Source: Vibrio ouci (lineage in GTDB: Bacteria; Pseudomonadota; Gammaproteobacteria; Enterobacterales; Vibrionaceae). From it: a stretch of 64,000 bases of DNA. Under the pieces are notes generated by a model. The model was given only the letters and a program-made list of their open reading frames with translations. It did no database searches and had not been told where the DNA came from. Position 1 is the first letter of the stretch, and each line of letters opens with the position of its first letter. The DNA lies in assembly GCF_004551525.1 (NCBI RefSeq), contig NZ_SATR01000003.1, forward strand, positions 124,001 through 188,000. Direction: 5' to 3'. This document shows, piece by piece, positions 9,993 to 20,878 of the stretch. The position numbers and the translations under genes were made by a program.

Positions 9993-10445
9993 TTATTCGA
10001 TAACAACAAGTGGTTGGTCGAATTCAACTGGTTGGCCGTCTTCAACTAGGATTGCAGTTACAACGCCAGACTTGTCAGCTTCGATTTGGTTCATCATCTT
10101 CATTGCTTCAACGATACATAGCGTGTCGCCAGCGCTAACGCTTTGGCCAACTTCTACGAATGATTTCGCGTCTGGGCTTGGAGAACGGTAGAAAGTACCT
10201 ACCATTGGAGAAAGAACTTGGTGGCCCGCAGGAACTGCTGGTGCTGCCGCTTCTGCTGCTGGAGCAGGTGCCGCCGCTGGAGCAGGTGCTGCTACAGGCG
10301 CAGGTGCTGCGTAGTGTACAGGTGCTGGTGCAGCTGTACCGTTACGGCTGATGCGTACCGACTCTTCACCTTCAGAGATCTCTAGCTCAGCAATGCCAGA
10401 TTCTTCTACTAACTCGATAAGCTTCTTGATTTTACGGATATCCAT
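9993..10445 (-). CDS. accB: AccB, biotin carboxyl carrier protein
   Basis: 150 residues. An N-terminal dimerisation region ([17 protein letters not shown]) is followed by a long Ala/Pro linker at ~55-75, then a biotinyl domain with the biotinylated lysine in [12 protein letters not shown] and the protruding-thumb region [19 protein letters not shown]. It carries carboxybiotin between AccC and the AccAD transferase. The Ala/Pro linker is encoded by a GC-rich, internally repetitive stretch at about 10230-10340. Confidence 0.97.
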   Translation of the reverse strand: MDIRKIKKLIELVEESGIAELEISEGEESVRISRNGTAAPAPVHYAAPAPVAAPAPAAAPAPAAEAAAPAVPAGHQVLSPMVGTFYRSPSPDAKSFVEVGQSVSAGDTLCIVEAMKMMNQIEADKSGVVTAILVEDGQPVEFDQPLVVIE

Positions 10446-10524
10446 TTTTTCTTTCTCTTTTATCTTGTGAATAAGACAGCTCTCTAAAGCTGCAGAGTGT
10501 TTGTTTACTTGTAAAGTAATTAAG

Positions 10525-10974
10525 TTACTTTGCCTGCAATTGTTTGATTGCTGCAGACAGAGCGAATTCGTAGCCTTGAGCGCCTAAACCACAAATCACC
10601 CCTTCTGCTTTATCAGACAGGTAAGAGTGATGACGGAAAGACTCTCGGGCATGCACATTAGATAAGTGCACTTCGATAAATGGGATCGCAACGCCAAGTA
10701 GGGCGTCTCGCAGTGCCACACTGGTGTGTGTGAAAGCTGCTGGGTTGATAATGATAAAATCCACGTTGCCGTAAGCTGCGTGGATTCGTTCAATCAGTTC
10801 GTACTCGCGATTTGACTGTAGATGTTCCAGTTCTACATCTGCAAGTTCTGCTTGTTTGGTCAGTGAATCGATGATTTGTGCAAGCGTTTGAGAACCGTAA
10901 TGTGCCGGTTCACGTAGCCCCAACAAGTTCAGATTTGGACCGTTTAAGACAAGAATGCGTGATTTTGCTGCCAT
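10525..10974 (-). CDS. aroQ: AroQ, type II 3-dehydroquinate dehydratase
   Basis: 149 residues, standard for the dodecameric type II enzyme. It converts 3-dehydroquinate to 3-dehydroshikimate in the shikimate pathway. Visible are the N-terminal [21 protein letters not shown] with the catalytic tyrosine, the [13 protein letters not shown] segment, and [18 protein letters not shown] with the catalytic histidine. First gene of the aroQ-accB-accC cluster, 79 nt from accB. Confidence 0.96.
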   Translation of the reverse strand: MAAKSRILVLNGPNLNLLGLREPAHYGSQTLAQIIDSLTKQAELADVELEHLQSNREYELIERIHAAYGNVDFIIINPAAFTHTSVALRDALLGVAIPFIEVHLSNVHARESFRHHSYLSDKAEGVICGLGAQGYEFALSAAIKQLQAK

Positions 10975-11224
10975 TGTGTCGCTATCTTCCTAATACATGA
11001 GACGAACTTAGATATTCCCATATTATCGCGGATTCAGCATGATTTCTTTGTAAGAAATTGGTCTGGATCTTTGAAATAGACCCAGATTATAGCTAATTCA
11101 GCGCATTTAGCAGCAATTTACTGGTCTAATCACCCAGGAGAGGGGAGCGATTTTGCTACCAAGGTAACAAAACTGGTCACTTTCGAGCCATTTGAAGGGG
11201 CGGTTTTGTGCTCTAACAATCAAA
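10975..11224. promoter_or_regulatory. Non-coding gap: aroQ promoter region
   Basis: No gene seen. By position it contains the promoter of aroQ-accBC on the minus strand. No specific operator was identified. Confidence 0.4.
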
Positions 11225-11250
11225 AAAGCCGCCACATAAGTGACGGCTTT
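11225..11250 (-). terminator. Terminator of acs
   Basis: Stem AAAGCCGCCAC / GTGACGGCTTT with a 4-nt loop; on the minus strand it is followed by a T tract. It lies 30 nt after the acs stop codon. Confidence 0.85.
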
Positions 11251-11279
11251 GCTGCAATTAGACTGTTTTAAACGGTGAG

Positions 11280-13229
11280 TTAAGCCAGCTCAGCTTTTTC
11301 CGCAATCAACTTATCAACCACACTTGGATCCGCTAGCGTTGAGGTATCACCTAAGTTGCTGGTATCACCAGTTGCAATCTTACGTAGGATACGACGCATG
11401 ATCTTACCTGAACGAGTTTTCGGCAGAGAGTCAGTCCAGTGCAGTACGTCTGGAGTTGCAATTGGGCCAATCTCTTTACGTACCCAGTTCTTCACTTCGG
11501 CGTGGAGTTCAGCACTTGGGAACTCGCCATCATTTAGCGTGATGTAAGCGTAGATTGCCTGACCTTTAATATCGTGTGGAATACCGACAATCGCTGCTTC
11601 TGCGATCTTATCGTGAGCAACCAGTGCAGATTCTATCTCTGCAGTACCCATGCGGTGGCCGGATACGTTTAGTACGTCATCAACACGGCCAGTGATCCAG
11701 TAGTAACCATCTTCATCACGGCGAGCACCATCACTAGTGAAGTACATGCCTTTAAAGGTAGAGAAGTAAGTTTGTTCGAAACGCTCATGGTCGCCGTAAA
11801 CGGTACGCATCTGGCCTGGCCATGAATCTAGGATAACAAGGTTACCGTCCGTCGCGCCTTCAATGATGTTACCCATGTTATCAACAAGAGCAGGTTGAAC
11901 GCCGAAGAATGGACGCGTTGCTGAACCTGGTTTTAGGTCTGTCGCCCCTGGAAGTGGCGCAATCAAGATACCGCCAGTTTCAGTTTGCCACCATGTATCA
12001 ACGATCGGTGAGTTTTCGTTACCGATCGTTTTGTAGTACCACTCCCAAGCTTCTGGGTTAATTGGTTCACCCACTGAGCCCATAATACGTAGACTGCTAC
12101 GCGAGGTGCCTTCAACCGCTTCATTGCCTTTCGCCATTAATGCGCGAATAGCAGTTGGCGCAGTGTAAAGGATGTTGACTTGGTGCTTATCGACCACTTG
12201 GCTCATACGGTTAGTGCTTGGGTAATTAGGCACGCCTTCGAATAGAATCGTCTTAGCACCGTTTGCCAGTGGTCCGTAGATTAGGTAAGTGTGGCCAGTA
12301 ATCCAACCCACATCAGCTGTACACCAGAAGGTTTCTCCTGGCTGGTAATCAAAGACATATTTAAACGTCATTGCCGCATAAACTAGGTAGCCGCCTGTGG
12401 TGTGAAGTACGCCTTTTGGTTTGCCCGTTGAGCCTGACGTGTAAAGGATAAATAGCGGATCTTCTGCTTTCATCTCTTCTGGTGGACAGTCTGAAGAAAC
12501 ATTCGCTGTTGCTTCATGCCACCAAACATCACGGTGCTCATGCCAATCCACATCACCACCAGTGCGTTTCATGACAATCACTTTCTCGATGGTTTTCACT
12601 TCTGGGTTGGTTAGTGCTTCATCAACGTTTTTCTTCAGAGGAACCGCGCGGCCGCCACGAACACCTTCGTCAGCAGTAATAACGACTTTCGCGTCTGAAT
12701 CGATAATACGACCAGATAAGGCTTCTGGAGAGAAACCACCGAATACCACAGTGTGAACCGCACCGATACGAGTACAAGCTAGCATCGCAACCGCCGCTTC
12801 TGTCACCATAGGCATGTATAAACAAACCACGTCGCCTTTACGAACGCCTTGCTCTTTTAGCGCGTTAGAGAACTCACACACTTCTTTGTGCAGTTCTTTG
12901 AATGTTAGTGTTTTATCATCGTTTGGATCGTCACCTTCCCAAATGATCGCAACGTCATCACCACGTTCTGCTAGGTGACGGTCGATACAGTTTGCAGATA
13001 CGTTGAGCGTACCATCTTCAAACCAACGAATATCGACGTGGCCTGTATCGAAAGAGGTGTTCTTAACTTGAGTGAAAGGCTTAATCCAATCGACAATCTT
13101 GCCGTGTTCACTCCAGAAGCCAACAGGGTCTGTTACAGACTGTTGGTACATGGCTTGGTAAGTATCGTTATCCGCGTGTGTATTTTTTTTGATGTTCTCT
13201 TTTACCGGATAAATGTGGGCTTCACTCAT
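11280..13229 (-). CDS. acs: Acs, acetyl-CoA synthetase
   Basis: 649 residues. It activates acetate to acetyl-CoA through acetyl-AMP, the high-affinity route for acetate scavenging. Visible are the AMP-forming signature [20 protein letters not shown], the [10 protein letters not shown] core motif, and the C-terminal lysine segment [16 protein letters not shown], where lysine acetylation controls activity in this family. The start has the purine-rich AAGGAGATAAGC upstream. In V. cholerae acs transcription depends on the CrbS/CrbR two-component system, and both homologues are encoded within 12 kb here. Confidence 0.98.
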   Translation of the reverse strand: MSEAHIYPVKENIKKNTHADNDTYQAMYQQSVTDPVGFWSEHGKIVDWIKPFTQVKNTSFDTGHVDIRWFEDGTLNVSANCIDRHLAERGDDVAIIWEGDDPNDDKTLTFKELHKEVCEFSNALKEQGVRKGDVVCLYMPMVTEAAVAMLACTRIGAVHTVVFGGFSPEALSGRIIDSDAKVVITADEGVRGGRAVPLKKNVDEALTNPEVKTIEKVIVMKRTGGDVDWHEHRDVWWHEATANVSSDCPPEEMKAEDPLFILYTSGSTGKPKGVLHTTGGYLVYAAMTFKYVFDYQPGETFWCTADVGWITGHTYLIYGPLANGAKTILFEGVPNYPSTNRMSQVVDKHQVNILYTAPTAIRALMAKGNEAVEGTSRSSLRIMGSVGEPINPEAWEWYYKTIGNENSPIVDTWWQTETGGILIAPLPGATDLKPGSATRPFFGVQPALVDNMGNIIEGATDGNLVILDSWPGQMRTVYGDHERFEQTYFSTFKGMYFTSDGARRDEDGYYWITGRVDDVLNVSGHRMGTAEIESALVAHDKIAEAAIVGIPHDIKGQAIYAYITLNDGEFPSAELHAEVKNWVRKEIGPIATPDVLHWTDSLPKTRSGKIMRRILRKIATGDTSNLGDTSTLADPSVVDKLIAEKAELA

Positions 13230-13440
13230 TGCTTATCTCCTTGTGCTCTATCCAACTCGAATCGAGCAAGTGTCCGTTTAAAACGATAAGGTCACCTGAC
13301 CCTGACGTCGTAAAATCCCTGTGCCTTTAACTTTCAATCACACGCGAAGATTCGACAATTAGACTTTAGGATGAGAGAGAGGAATCTGCTTAAAAATGAA
13401 CGAACTATGTTTGAAATTGAGAGTTAGATCTAAGCTTGCA

Positions 13441-14073
13441 CTAGCGCGTGTAGGGCAGATTTAGGCTAGGTAGATCACCTTTTGTTAGCCGAACGAAGAT
13501 AAGTGCGGCCGCAATGGCATCTTGCAGAGCGTCGTGTTTGTTCTGCAGTGGCAGATCTAAGTGCTTGCAGATCGCGTCCAAGCTGAGGTCGAAATAGGCA
13601 TTCGGCAAATGCTTTTCCAGCTTGTCGTGGTAGATCTGACTGACTTCAATCAATGGGTTTGGCAGTGGAAAGCCAAGTTGCTTGCGACAAGCGAGATCGA
13701 GAATTTTCTTGTCATAACGGATGTGGTAGCCCACTAATGGTCGATTACCGATGAAGTCTAATAGCTGGATCAGTGCTTGCTTTTCATCAATACCATCGAC
13801 GAGATCTTGATGGCGAATGTGATGAATTTTGACTGAGCCCGAGTCGAGCGATTGCGGGGCACGTAAGCGCACTTCAAATGGTTTACTGGTAATAATCCGG
13901 TTATCAATGATTTTGGTGGCAGCGATGGTGACCAGTTCGGCCCTCTTAGGATCTAAGCTGGTGGTTTCACAGTCGAGCGAGACATATTCCCCTTTAGCGA
14001 CGCAAGCGAAGAGTGGCTGATAGGGTGAGCCTTTCAGTTTGTAATACCAATAACGTCGTCGAAACCAGTTCAT
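13441..14073 (-). CDS. DEDDh 3'-5' exonuclease, DnaQ/RNase T-like
   Basis: 210 residues. The ExoI motif YVSLDCETTSLDPKRAELV supplies the first Asp and Glu (about D34 and E36); ExoII is LVGYHIRYDKKILDLA; ExoIII is NKHDALQDAIAAALIF. It is probably a metal-dependent nuclease, but whether it acts on DNA or RNA cannot be told. It begins 10 nt after the DUF294 gene, so the two are likely co-transcribed and may act together. It lacks the extra domains of polymerase epsilon subunits. Confidence 0.88.
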   Translation of the reverse strand: MNWFRRRYWYYKLKGSPYQPLFACVAKGEYVSLDCETTSLDPKRAELVTIAATKIIDNRIITSKPFEVRLRAPQSLDSGSVKIHHIRHQDLVDGIDEKQALIQLLDFIGNRPLVGYHIRYDKKILDLACRKQLGFPLPNPLIEVSQIYHDKLEKHLPNAYFDLSLDAICKHLDLPLQNKHDALQDAIAAALIFVRLTKGDLPSLNLPYTR

Positions 14074-14083
14074 ACAGCAGCTC

Positions 14084-15910
14084 CTAGTCTCTGATTTGAT
14101 AGTGATAGCCTAAGAATTGCTTAAACTTTTTCACTACATGCAAGCTGTGTCTGAGTAAATCACGCTCGGTTCGATCAATTTGCTTGAGGTCGATACGATT
14201 GTGGCTGTGCTGATTGGTCAGCTGTTGGTGAAGGCGAAGTTTAAACAATAGCTTCAAGGCTTCACTAAGGTTATCTGCGGTATCGGGTTCTAAAATACGC
14301 TTGATACGTAAAGCCTCGATTCTCTCGAAGGTGTTCTTCTCTTCGATACCATACTCCAACGACAAGGTACGAATGCCATGGACGATCGGGAAAATACCGC
14401 CACTTTTAACATCGACCCCTTGCTTATCTTTTTTGACATTGCCAAACAGAGTGAGGGGCAGTGAGAACTGTAGCGCCGGGCGAGAGAAATCTTGCAGTGC
14501 AAGCATGTTGCTTTCCATGATTTGCTTAAGATGTTCGGCAATCGGTTCTAATAAGCTGCTATTTCCCGCTACAGCGTGAGCGTCAGTAAAGATCGCCAAA
14601 TCCATCACCTGTTCAGCGGAGTTTGGTCTCGACCATTGGCTAATCGTGCTCTTCCACTCGCTTTGCGTTTTGACCCATTTCGGGTTGTTGACCATCACGT
14701 TGCCAGGGCAGAGTGGGTAACCGAGTTGTTGTAAGGTGTGGGTGAGGGTCTCCATCACGGACTCGCACTGGTGCCATTGCAGTCCATCTTTGATGATCAG
14801 CGCATTATCTTGGTCGGTTTTAAGGATTTGTTCACCACGCCCTTCTGAGCCTAAAACGACCAAACAGCAGTGATCGTGAAGGGCGGGGGGAACAATCAGT
14901 TCGAAGGCTTTTTCGATAATCTGTTCATTGACCGCTGAAATTAGCTCCATGATAAAGCGCGTGCGAATACCATTGCTGAGTAAGCTTTCAACTAGTTGGC
15001 GCTGGCGGTTGGAGGCCAAGGCGAGCTCTTCAATACTCGATGAGCGGGCAATACTTAGGGTTAATACGTGCGAATGGGTTGAGAAAGCACTGAGGATCTG
15101 GGTCATGTCGAGCATGCCGACCGCGTCTTTGCCATCTGCCACCATGACACGTTTAACGCGGTGGCGCGTCATTTTGATCATGGCGTTGAAAAGGAACTCA
15201 CCGTCCTCAACGTGAATCACAGGAAACGTTGCGATTTTGCCAACGGGGGTGTTTAGGGGGTGATTGTCGAGCATCACCGCATGGAGCATATTGGTTCTTG
15301 TGATAATGCCGTAGGGCAGTGAGTGTGAATCGTCAATCAGTCGTACATCCGTATCATGCAGACGGACTAATGCTGAATCGATACCATTGTCTTTTAGAGT
15401 CTGGGTCACTTCATTAAGCGTCTGGTCAGGAGCAAGCACCATCGGTGGGTGATAAATCTCACTATCGACTTTAGTCAAAATAAACTCAGCCAAGTTTTGC
15501 TGCTGTTGAGCGGCTTCAATCAACTCTTGTCGGCGAGCAAGGTTATTATCAAAGTAAGCTGCGAACTGGCCATTCTCGTTGTACAGCTCAATGAAAATCG
15601 ATTTAGGTAGCAGGTAGGCAAGGGTATCTTCGAGTGCGATGTACTTATGCTTGACCGAGGTTTCAAATAACGCTCGCACATCAAACAAGTCTTCGTTGGC
15701 GTAGTGGGCGAAGATTTCACTGTCATCCTGAGAGCGCTCTTCAACCGCGCCTTTGATAATAATATGCAGATGTTGGCAAGTGTCACCGGCCTGCAATAAG
15801 GTTTCTTTGGCGCGAAAGTAAGCCACGTCGAGTGAGCTACGCAGACGGTTTTGCTGCTGGGCATCAAGTCGATCGAAAGGCGGGGAATGCATATTAAATT
15901 TGTCTGGCAT
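14084..15910 (-). CDS. cNMP-binding / CBS pair / DUF294 nucleotidyltransferase-like protein
   Basis: 608 residues, probably soluble. Residues ~10-130 form a cyclic-nucleotide-binding-like domain (AGDTCQHLHIIIKGAVEE). Residues ~155-280 form two CBS domains, which usually bind adenosine nucleotides. Residues ~335-470 form a DUF294 nucleotidyltransferase-like domain with GSEGRGEQILKTDQDNALI, where the G-S and the D-x-D pattern of the fold are present. A helical C-terminal region follows. It is coupled to the exonuclease gene downstream and lies beside acs. It may sense energy state, but no substrate is known. Confidence 0.85.
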   Translation of the reverse strand: MPDKFNMHSPPFDRLDAQQQNRLRSSLDVAYFRAKETLLQAGDTCQHLHIIIKGAVEERSQDDSEIFAHYANEDLFDVRALFETSVKHKYIALEDTLAYLLPKSIFIELYNENGQFAAYFDNNLARRQELIEAAQQQQNLAEFILTKVDSEIYHPPMVLAPDQTLNEVTQTLKDNGIDSALVRLHDTDVRLIDDSHSLPYGIITRTNMLHAVMLDNHPLNTPVGKIATFPVIHVEDGEFLFNAMIKMTRHRVKRVMVADGKDAVGMLDMTQILSAFSTHSHVLTLSIARSSSIEELALASNRQRQLVESLLSNGIRTRFIMELISAVNEQIIEKAFELIVPPALHDHCCLVVLGSEGRGEQILKTDQDNALIIKDGLQWHQCESVMETLTHTLQQLGYPLCPGNVMVNNPKWVKTQSEWKSTISQWSRPNSAEQVMDLAIFTDAHAVAGNSSLLEPIAEHLKQIMESNMLALQDFSRPALQFSLPLTLFGNVKKDKQGVDVKSGGIFPIVHGIRTLSLEYGIEEKNTFERIEALRIKRILEPDTADNLSEALKLLFKLRLHQQLTNQHSHNRIDLKQIDRTERDLLRHSLHVVKKFKQFLGYHYQIRD

Positions 15911-16142
15911 ACTGACCTACTCACGCAATCTTCTATCTGCTAAGTGTGCGTGATTTATATTTTTCTTCCAGACGACTTTGGTCGAATCTATCGCTCAAAC
16001 AAGCTCATTTGATTTATTACCAATGATGCAAATGGTGAGAATAGGGAAACTCACTTGTGACGATTATTCCCTTTTTATTCACCGTAAAGGTAAGGATAAT
16101 GGCGCCGTTCTGTTCCTATTCACTCAGCATTCAGAGGTCGCG

Positions 16143-17327
16143 ATGCTCACCCCATCTCCATATGGCTGGATCTCCCAGTATTTTGTCGGTTTTTTCTTTG
16201 CTTACGGTGTTTACTTGCCGTTTTGGGCGCTGTGGTTTGAAGAGCAAGGCGTGTCAGCGACCGACATCGGTGTATTAGTCGGTATCGGTTTTGCGACGCG
16301 ATGTGTAGCGAATATGGTTTTGACGCCTCGTTTGCATAAGGTTGAGCATCTTATGCCAGCACTGCGTTGGTTAAGCTTTGCGGCATTGCTGTTTGTTGGT
16401 TTCCACTTCTTTGCTGGCGGAAGCTTTTGGCTGATGGCACTGGCGACGGTACTATTTAACCTCTGCTGTGGTCCTATCGTGCCGCTGTCCGATGCGATGG
16501 CGAACTACTATTCACGTCTTAAAATGCTCGATTACGGCCGCACTCGCCTATGGGGTTCGGTTGCCTTTATTGCTGGCTCGACTGTGGTTGGCTTCTTAGT
16601 GGCGAAGTTTGGCACTGACATGATCCTGTACACCGCGTTGGCGGGTATGCTGGTCGCGCTAGTACTGAGTATGCGTCACACAAATCCAATGCCAGTCACG
16701 ACTGAAGAAGTTGACGCAGAACGTCCTAAATTGTCAGAGTTACTGCGCGAAGTGCCAGTGATTAAGTTTCTTGCTTTGGCAGCCTTAATTCAGGGCAGTC
16801 ACGCCGCGTATTACAGTTTTAGCTCGATTTACTGGAAAGGGGCTGGCTACTCGGAAGACATCATCGGCTACTTGTGGAGCCTAGGTGTAGTGGCTGAAGT
16901 GGCGGTGTTCGCACTGAGTAAGCGTCTATTCGCGGGTTGGAGTTTAAGAGCACTGTTTGTTGTTGCTGCATTGGGCGTGGTTGCTCGCTGGGGATTAACA
17001 GCATCGACAACTGCTTTGTTGGCGTTAGTACTGATCCAGCTTTTACACGGTGTGACGTTCGCGATGGCCCATATTGCGGCGATTCAATATATCCAACACT
17101 GTGAGCAGCGTAAGATGGTCGCGCTACAAGCACTGTATAACGCGATTCCACTCGGTGCCTTTATTGCGCTAATGACAACGCTAAGTGGTTGGGGCTATGA
17201 ACATTGGGGCGCAAATATATTCTGGGTGATGGCAGCCATGGGCGTATTAGCGTTGTTTATTAAGCTCGACCCACAACAAGCCAATGCAACGCAATCAATC
17301 AAAGCCGAGTCTAAAGCACAGAATTAA
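16143..17327 (+). CDS. MFS permease of the HcaT (3-phenylpropionate transporter-like) family
   Basis: 394 residues with about 12 membrane helices. The opening SPYGWISQYFVGFFFAYGVY and the conserved LPFWALW are typical of the HcaT/LacY-like major facilitator subgroup. The substrate is not known. The frame is open back to 15978, but the ATG at 16143 has AGAGG upstream and begins the conserved part. It is divergent from the DUF294 gene and followed by a terminator, then the CrbS-like gene. Confidence 0.85.
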   Translation: MLTPSPYGWISQYFVGFFFAYGVYLPFWALWFEEQGVSATDIGVLVGIGFATRCVANMVLTPRLHKVEHLMPALRWLSFAALLFVGFHFFAGGSFWLMALATVLFNLCCGPIVPLSDAMANYYSRLKMLDYGRTRLWGSVAFIAGSTVVGFLVAKFGTDMILYTALAGMLVALVLSMRHTNPMPVTTEEVDAERPKLSELLREVPVIKFLALAALIQGSHAAYYSFSSIYWKGAGYSEDIIGYLWSLGVVAEVAVFALSKRLFAGWSLRALFVVAALGVVARWGLTASTTALLALVLIQLLHGVTFAMAHIAAIQYIQHCEQRKMVALQALYNAIPLGAFIALMTTLSGWGYEHWGANIFWVMAAMGVLALFIKLDPQQANATQSIKAESKAQN

Positions 17328-17367
17328 GCCTATCTGATTGAGTTCACTGGTTATCCTTAGTTAAATG

Positions 17368-17396
17368 AAACCTCTCCAAGTTGGAGAGGTTTTTTG
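17368..17396 (+). terminator. Terminator after the HcaT-like gene
   Basis: AACCTCTCCAAG / TTGGAGAGGTT hairpin followed by TTTTTT. Confidence 0.9.
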
Positions 17397-17433
17397 TTTG
17401 TGGTTACAAATGCGCACAAGATAAGGATATCGG

Positions 17434-20400
17434 ATGCAAGGTTGGTTAGTGATTACGGTTTCACTGCTCTATCTCGGGTTGCTGTTTCTCATCGCTTGGT
17501 ATGGCGACAAACGTCAATCTTGGCTCGCTAAGTGGCGTCCTTGGATATACAGTCTCTCGATCGCCGTTTACTGTACCTCGTGGACTTTCTACGGCACCGT
17601 TGGCCAAGCGAGCAATAACCCTTGGTCATTCTTACCTATCTATATCGCGCCAATTTTAGTCTTTACCTTTGGTTGGCGAATCTTAGCTCGGCTGATTATC
17701 ACCGCTAAACGTGAGCACATTACCTCAATCGCGGATTTTATTGCGGCGAGATACGGCAAGTCGCAAGGGCTAGCGGTGGTGGTCACCTTGATTGCCGTGG
17801 CCGGCATATTACCTTATATCGCTCTGCAGCTTCGTGGCATCACCATGGGGTTAGAGATTATTGCCCCTCAACTTCCAGTGCATTTAGAAGGGTCAAGTTT
17901 TGATGTTTCTTGGTTTGTCGTGGCTGCGCTGGCGATTTTTACCATGCTGTTTGGTACTCGTCATATCGATAATACTGAGCACCACCGCGGTATGATGATG
18001 GCAATCGCGTTTGAGTCGATTGTTAAGCTGGTGGCCTTCCTTGCGGTCGGCTGTTTTATTCTTTTCCTTGCCCTTAACCGCAGTGATGTTGAACTAGCTG
18101 AAATTGCTAGCCAAACTTACCAGTCGCCCAACGTGCCAACCTTGCTGATTCATACCGTGTTAACCATGTTGGCGATTGTCTGTTTACCACGTCAGTTCCA
18201 TACCATGGTGGTGGAAAATGAGCGTGCTCAAGATCTGCATACTGCGCGTTGGCTGTTTCCGCTTTACCTGATTTTAATGGGGATCTTTGTCTTGCCTATC
18301 GCTTGGGTAGGGCAAAGTTTGTTGACCGATGCCAGTCCTGATACTTATGTGATTAGCCTACCGATGGCAGTTGGTGCGCAAGATGTCGCGCTGCTGGCGT
18401 TTTTAGGTGGAACATCAGCAGCAAGTGGCATGGTCATCGTCTCGACCATTGCCTTAGCGATCATGGTATCGAATGACCTAGTTATGCCGCTATTACTGCG
18501 CCGGATGCGGTTATCACAGCGTACTCATCGTCATTTCTCAGGTTTACTGCTGGTTATTCGCCGCGGGTTAATTTTACTCTTACTTTTAGGGGCATGGGGC
18601 TTCTATCAAGCCTTTGGCAGTATTCATTCTTTATCTGCGATCGGTTTCCTCTCCTTTGCCGCGATTACTCAGTTTGCTCCGGCGTTGATTGGTGGTATGT
18701 ACTGGCGTCAGGGCAATCGCAAAGGGGTCTATGTTGGCTTAGCGGTTGGCTTTACCTTGTGGCTGATTACCTTGATGAGCCAAACCGATATGCTGGCAGG
18801 CTCGGCTGAGAATAACTTCTTACTCTGGCTGATTACTCCACCAGAACTGCTGCAAAGCTGGGATGTGAAGAACTCCGATTGGGGGATTGTGCTCAGCGTT
18901 ACACTGAATACTCTTTGTTATGTGGTGATTTCACTCTTTACTCGCGCAAGTTTGAGTGAACGCTTACAGTCGGCCTCGTTTGTTGGTACGCCATTACCAG
19001 AAAGCGAAAATATGAGCCTCTATCAAAGCCGAGTTACCGTTGGCGAGCTCGAAATGTTGGCCTCTCGCTTTGTTGGTCGTCAGCGCGTTCGCAGTGCGTT
19101 TAGGCAGTATTGGCAGCAGCAACGCGAAACCTTATTACCCAATCAGCAAGCGCCTTCTACTTTAATTCGTCATACCGAACGTGTCCTTGCAGGTGTGTTT
19201 GGCGCCTCTTCTGCTAAGTTAGTCCTTACTTCGGCGCTGCAAGGTCGAAATATGCAGCTTGAAGAAGTCGCCACCATCGTCGATGAAGCGTCAGAGCTGT
19301 ATGACTTTAGCCGTGGTTTGTTGCAAGGGGCAATTGAGCATATTGGCCAAGGGATTGCGGTAGTTGATAAGCAGCTTAGGTTGGTTGCGTGGAATCAGCG
19401 TTACCTAGAGCTATTCACCTTTCCGGCCGGGTTAATTCAAGTTGGGCGGCCGATTGCGGATGTGATTCGTCATAATGCGGAGCAAGGTTTATGTGGCCCA
19501 GGTGACCCAGAACAGCATGTGCGCCGCCGTGTATTCCACTTAGAGCAAGGTACCCGTCATACTTCGTCTCGTGTTCGTCCTGATGGTCGCGTGATCGAAG
19601 TGCAGGGTAATCCTATGCCAGGTGGTGGCTTCGTAATGAGCTTTACTGATATCACGGTGTTTAGGGATGCGGAGCAAGCGCTGAAAGATGCCAACGAGTC
19701 GTTGGAAGAGCGCGTGCAAGAACGGACTCAAGAGTTAGAACAACTGAATAAGAAGTTGGTCAGCGCAACCCAGCGCTCAGAACATGAATCTCAATCGAAA
19801 TCGCGCTTTTTAGCTGCAGTCAGCCATGACTTAATGCAACCACTCAATGCCGCGCGCTTGTTTGCGTCTTCATTGTCGGAAGTCGCTAAGGATGCGGAAA
19901 CTAAACAGCTTTCTCATCATATAGAGAGTGCACTTGGTGCAGCGGAAGATTTGATTGGCGATTTACTGGATATCTCGCGTTTAGAGTCGGGCAAGTTAGA
20001 CATTAATGTACATGGTTTTGCGGTTAATGATGTACTTGCTAACCTCAATGCTGAGTTTAGTGCCCTTGCTAAGCAGCAAGGTATTGAGTTTACGATGATA
20101 CCAAGCCAGTTGTTGGTTCAATCAGACCCGAAATTGCTCCGACGAGTGGTGCAAAACTTCTTAACAAATGCATTTCGCTATAGCCCGAAAGGTAAAGTAG
20201 TACTTGGTGTTAGGCGTGTCGGCAGCCAAGCTCGTATCGATGTGTGGGATAACGGCATGGGCATTGATGAAGATAAGCAGCAAGAAATCTTTGAAGAGTT
20301 CAAGCGCGGAACGCAAGTTCGTTCCGATCAGGGGCTAGGATTAGGCTTGGCGATTTCAAAAGGGATTGCCCATGTGCTGGGGCATCAAATCACAATGCGT

Positions 20401-20862
20401 TCTTGGCCGGGTAAAGGCAGTGTCTTTTCGATTACTTTGGCACGCAGTGAGCAGACCATTGCCCCAGTGAAAGCAGCGCCAGCGAGTGCGGTCTCAGACC
20501 TCAGCCACCTCAAAGTACTGTGTGTCGATAATGAAACCGATATCTTGGTCGGGATGGAGAATCTGCTTGGCCGCTGGGGGTGTGATGTTCGCACTGCGGT
20601 AGACTTGGTGAATTCACTGCAGGCCATTGAAGAGATTTGGGTGCCAGACGTGATTTTGTCTGATTACCGACTGGATAATGGCCGCACAGGTTTAGAAGTA
20701 CTGCAGCAATGTCGTTTGCGTCTAGGTGATAGCTTTGAAGGGGTGATCATCAGTGCGGATCGAACCGAGGATATGCTCGATGGCATTAAGTCGAATGGCT
20801 TTAGTTTTATTCCTAAGCCTGTTAAACCGCTGAAATTGAGAGCAGTGTTGAATCGGGTTTAG
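17434..20862 (+). CDS. crbS: CrbS-like hybrid sensor kinase with an integral sodium/solute symporter domain
   Basis: 1142 residues. About 1-500 is a 13-helix sodium:solute symporter-like domain (YCTSWTFYGTVGQASNNPW). About 640-745 is a PAS domain (IGQGIAVVDKQLRLVAWNQR), followed by a short coiled coil. HisKA carries the phospho-histidine in VSHDLMQPLNAARLF (about H798), then an ATPase domain (NFLTNAFRYSPKG, DNGMGI, GLGLGLAISKG). The C-terminal receiver has its Asp in ILSDYRLDNG (about D1075). In V. cholerae CrbS with CrbR switches on acs when acetate must be reclaimed. Linkage here to acs and a LuxR-type regulator supports that role. Confidence 0.92.
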   Translation: MQGWLVITVSLLYLGLLFLIAWYGDKRQSWLAKWRPWIYSLSIAVYCTSWTFYGTVGQASNNPWSFLPIYIAPILVFTFGWRILARLIITAKREHITSIADFIAARYGKSQGLAVVVTLIAVAGILPYIALQLRGITMGLEIIAPQLPVHLEGSSFDVSWFVVAALAIFTMLFGTRHIDNTEHHRGMMMAIAFESIVKLVAFLAVGCFILFLALNRSDVELAEIASQTYQSPNVPTLLIHTVLTMLAIVCLPRQFHTMVVENERAQDLHTARWLFPLYLILMGIFVLPIAWVGQSLLTDASPDTYVISLPMAVGAQDVALLAFLGGTSAASGMVIVSTIALAIMVSNDLVMPLLLRRMRLSQRTHRHFSGLLLVIRRGLILLLLLGAWGFYQAFGSIHSLSAIGFLSFAAITQFAPALIGGMYWRQGNRKGVYVGLAVGFTLWLITLMSQTDMLAGSAENNFLLWLITPPELLQSWDVKNSDWGIVLSVTLNTLCYVVISLFTRASLSERLQSASFVGTPLPESENMSLYQSRVTVGELEMLASRFVGRQRVRSAFRQYWQQQRETLLPNQQAPSTLIRHTERVLAGVFGASSAKLVLTSALQGRNMQLEEVATIVDEASELYDFSRGLLQGAIEHIGQGIAVVDKQLRLVAWNQRYLELFTFPAGLIQVGRPIADVIRHNAEQGLCGPGDPEQHVRRRVFHLEQGTRHTSSRVRPDGRVIEVQGNPMPGGGFVMSFTDITVFRDAEQALKDANESLEERVQERTQELEQLNKKLVSATQRSEHESQSKSRFLAAVSHDLMQPLNAARLFASSLSEVAKDAETKQLSHHIESALGAAEDLIGDLLDISRLESGKLDINVHGFAVNDVLANLNAEFSALAKQQGIEFTMIPSQLLVQSDPKLLRRVVQNFLTNAFRYSPKGKVVLGVRRVGSQARIDVWDNGMGIDEDKQQEIFEEFKRGTQVRSDQGLGLGLAISKGIAHVLGHQITMRSWPGKGSVFSITLARSEQTIAPVKAAPASAVSDLSHLKVLCVDNETDILVGMENLLGRWGCDVRTAVDLVNSLQAIEEIWVPDVILSDYRLDNGRTGLEVLQQCRLRLGDSFEGVIISADRTEDMLDGIKSNGFSFIPKPVKPLKLRAVLNRV

Positions 20863-20878
20863 GGGGAGCTCTATTATC

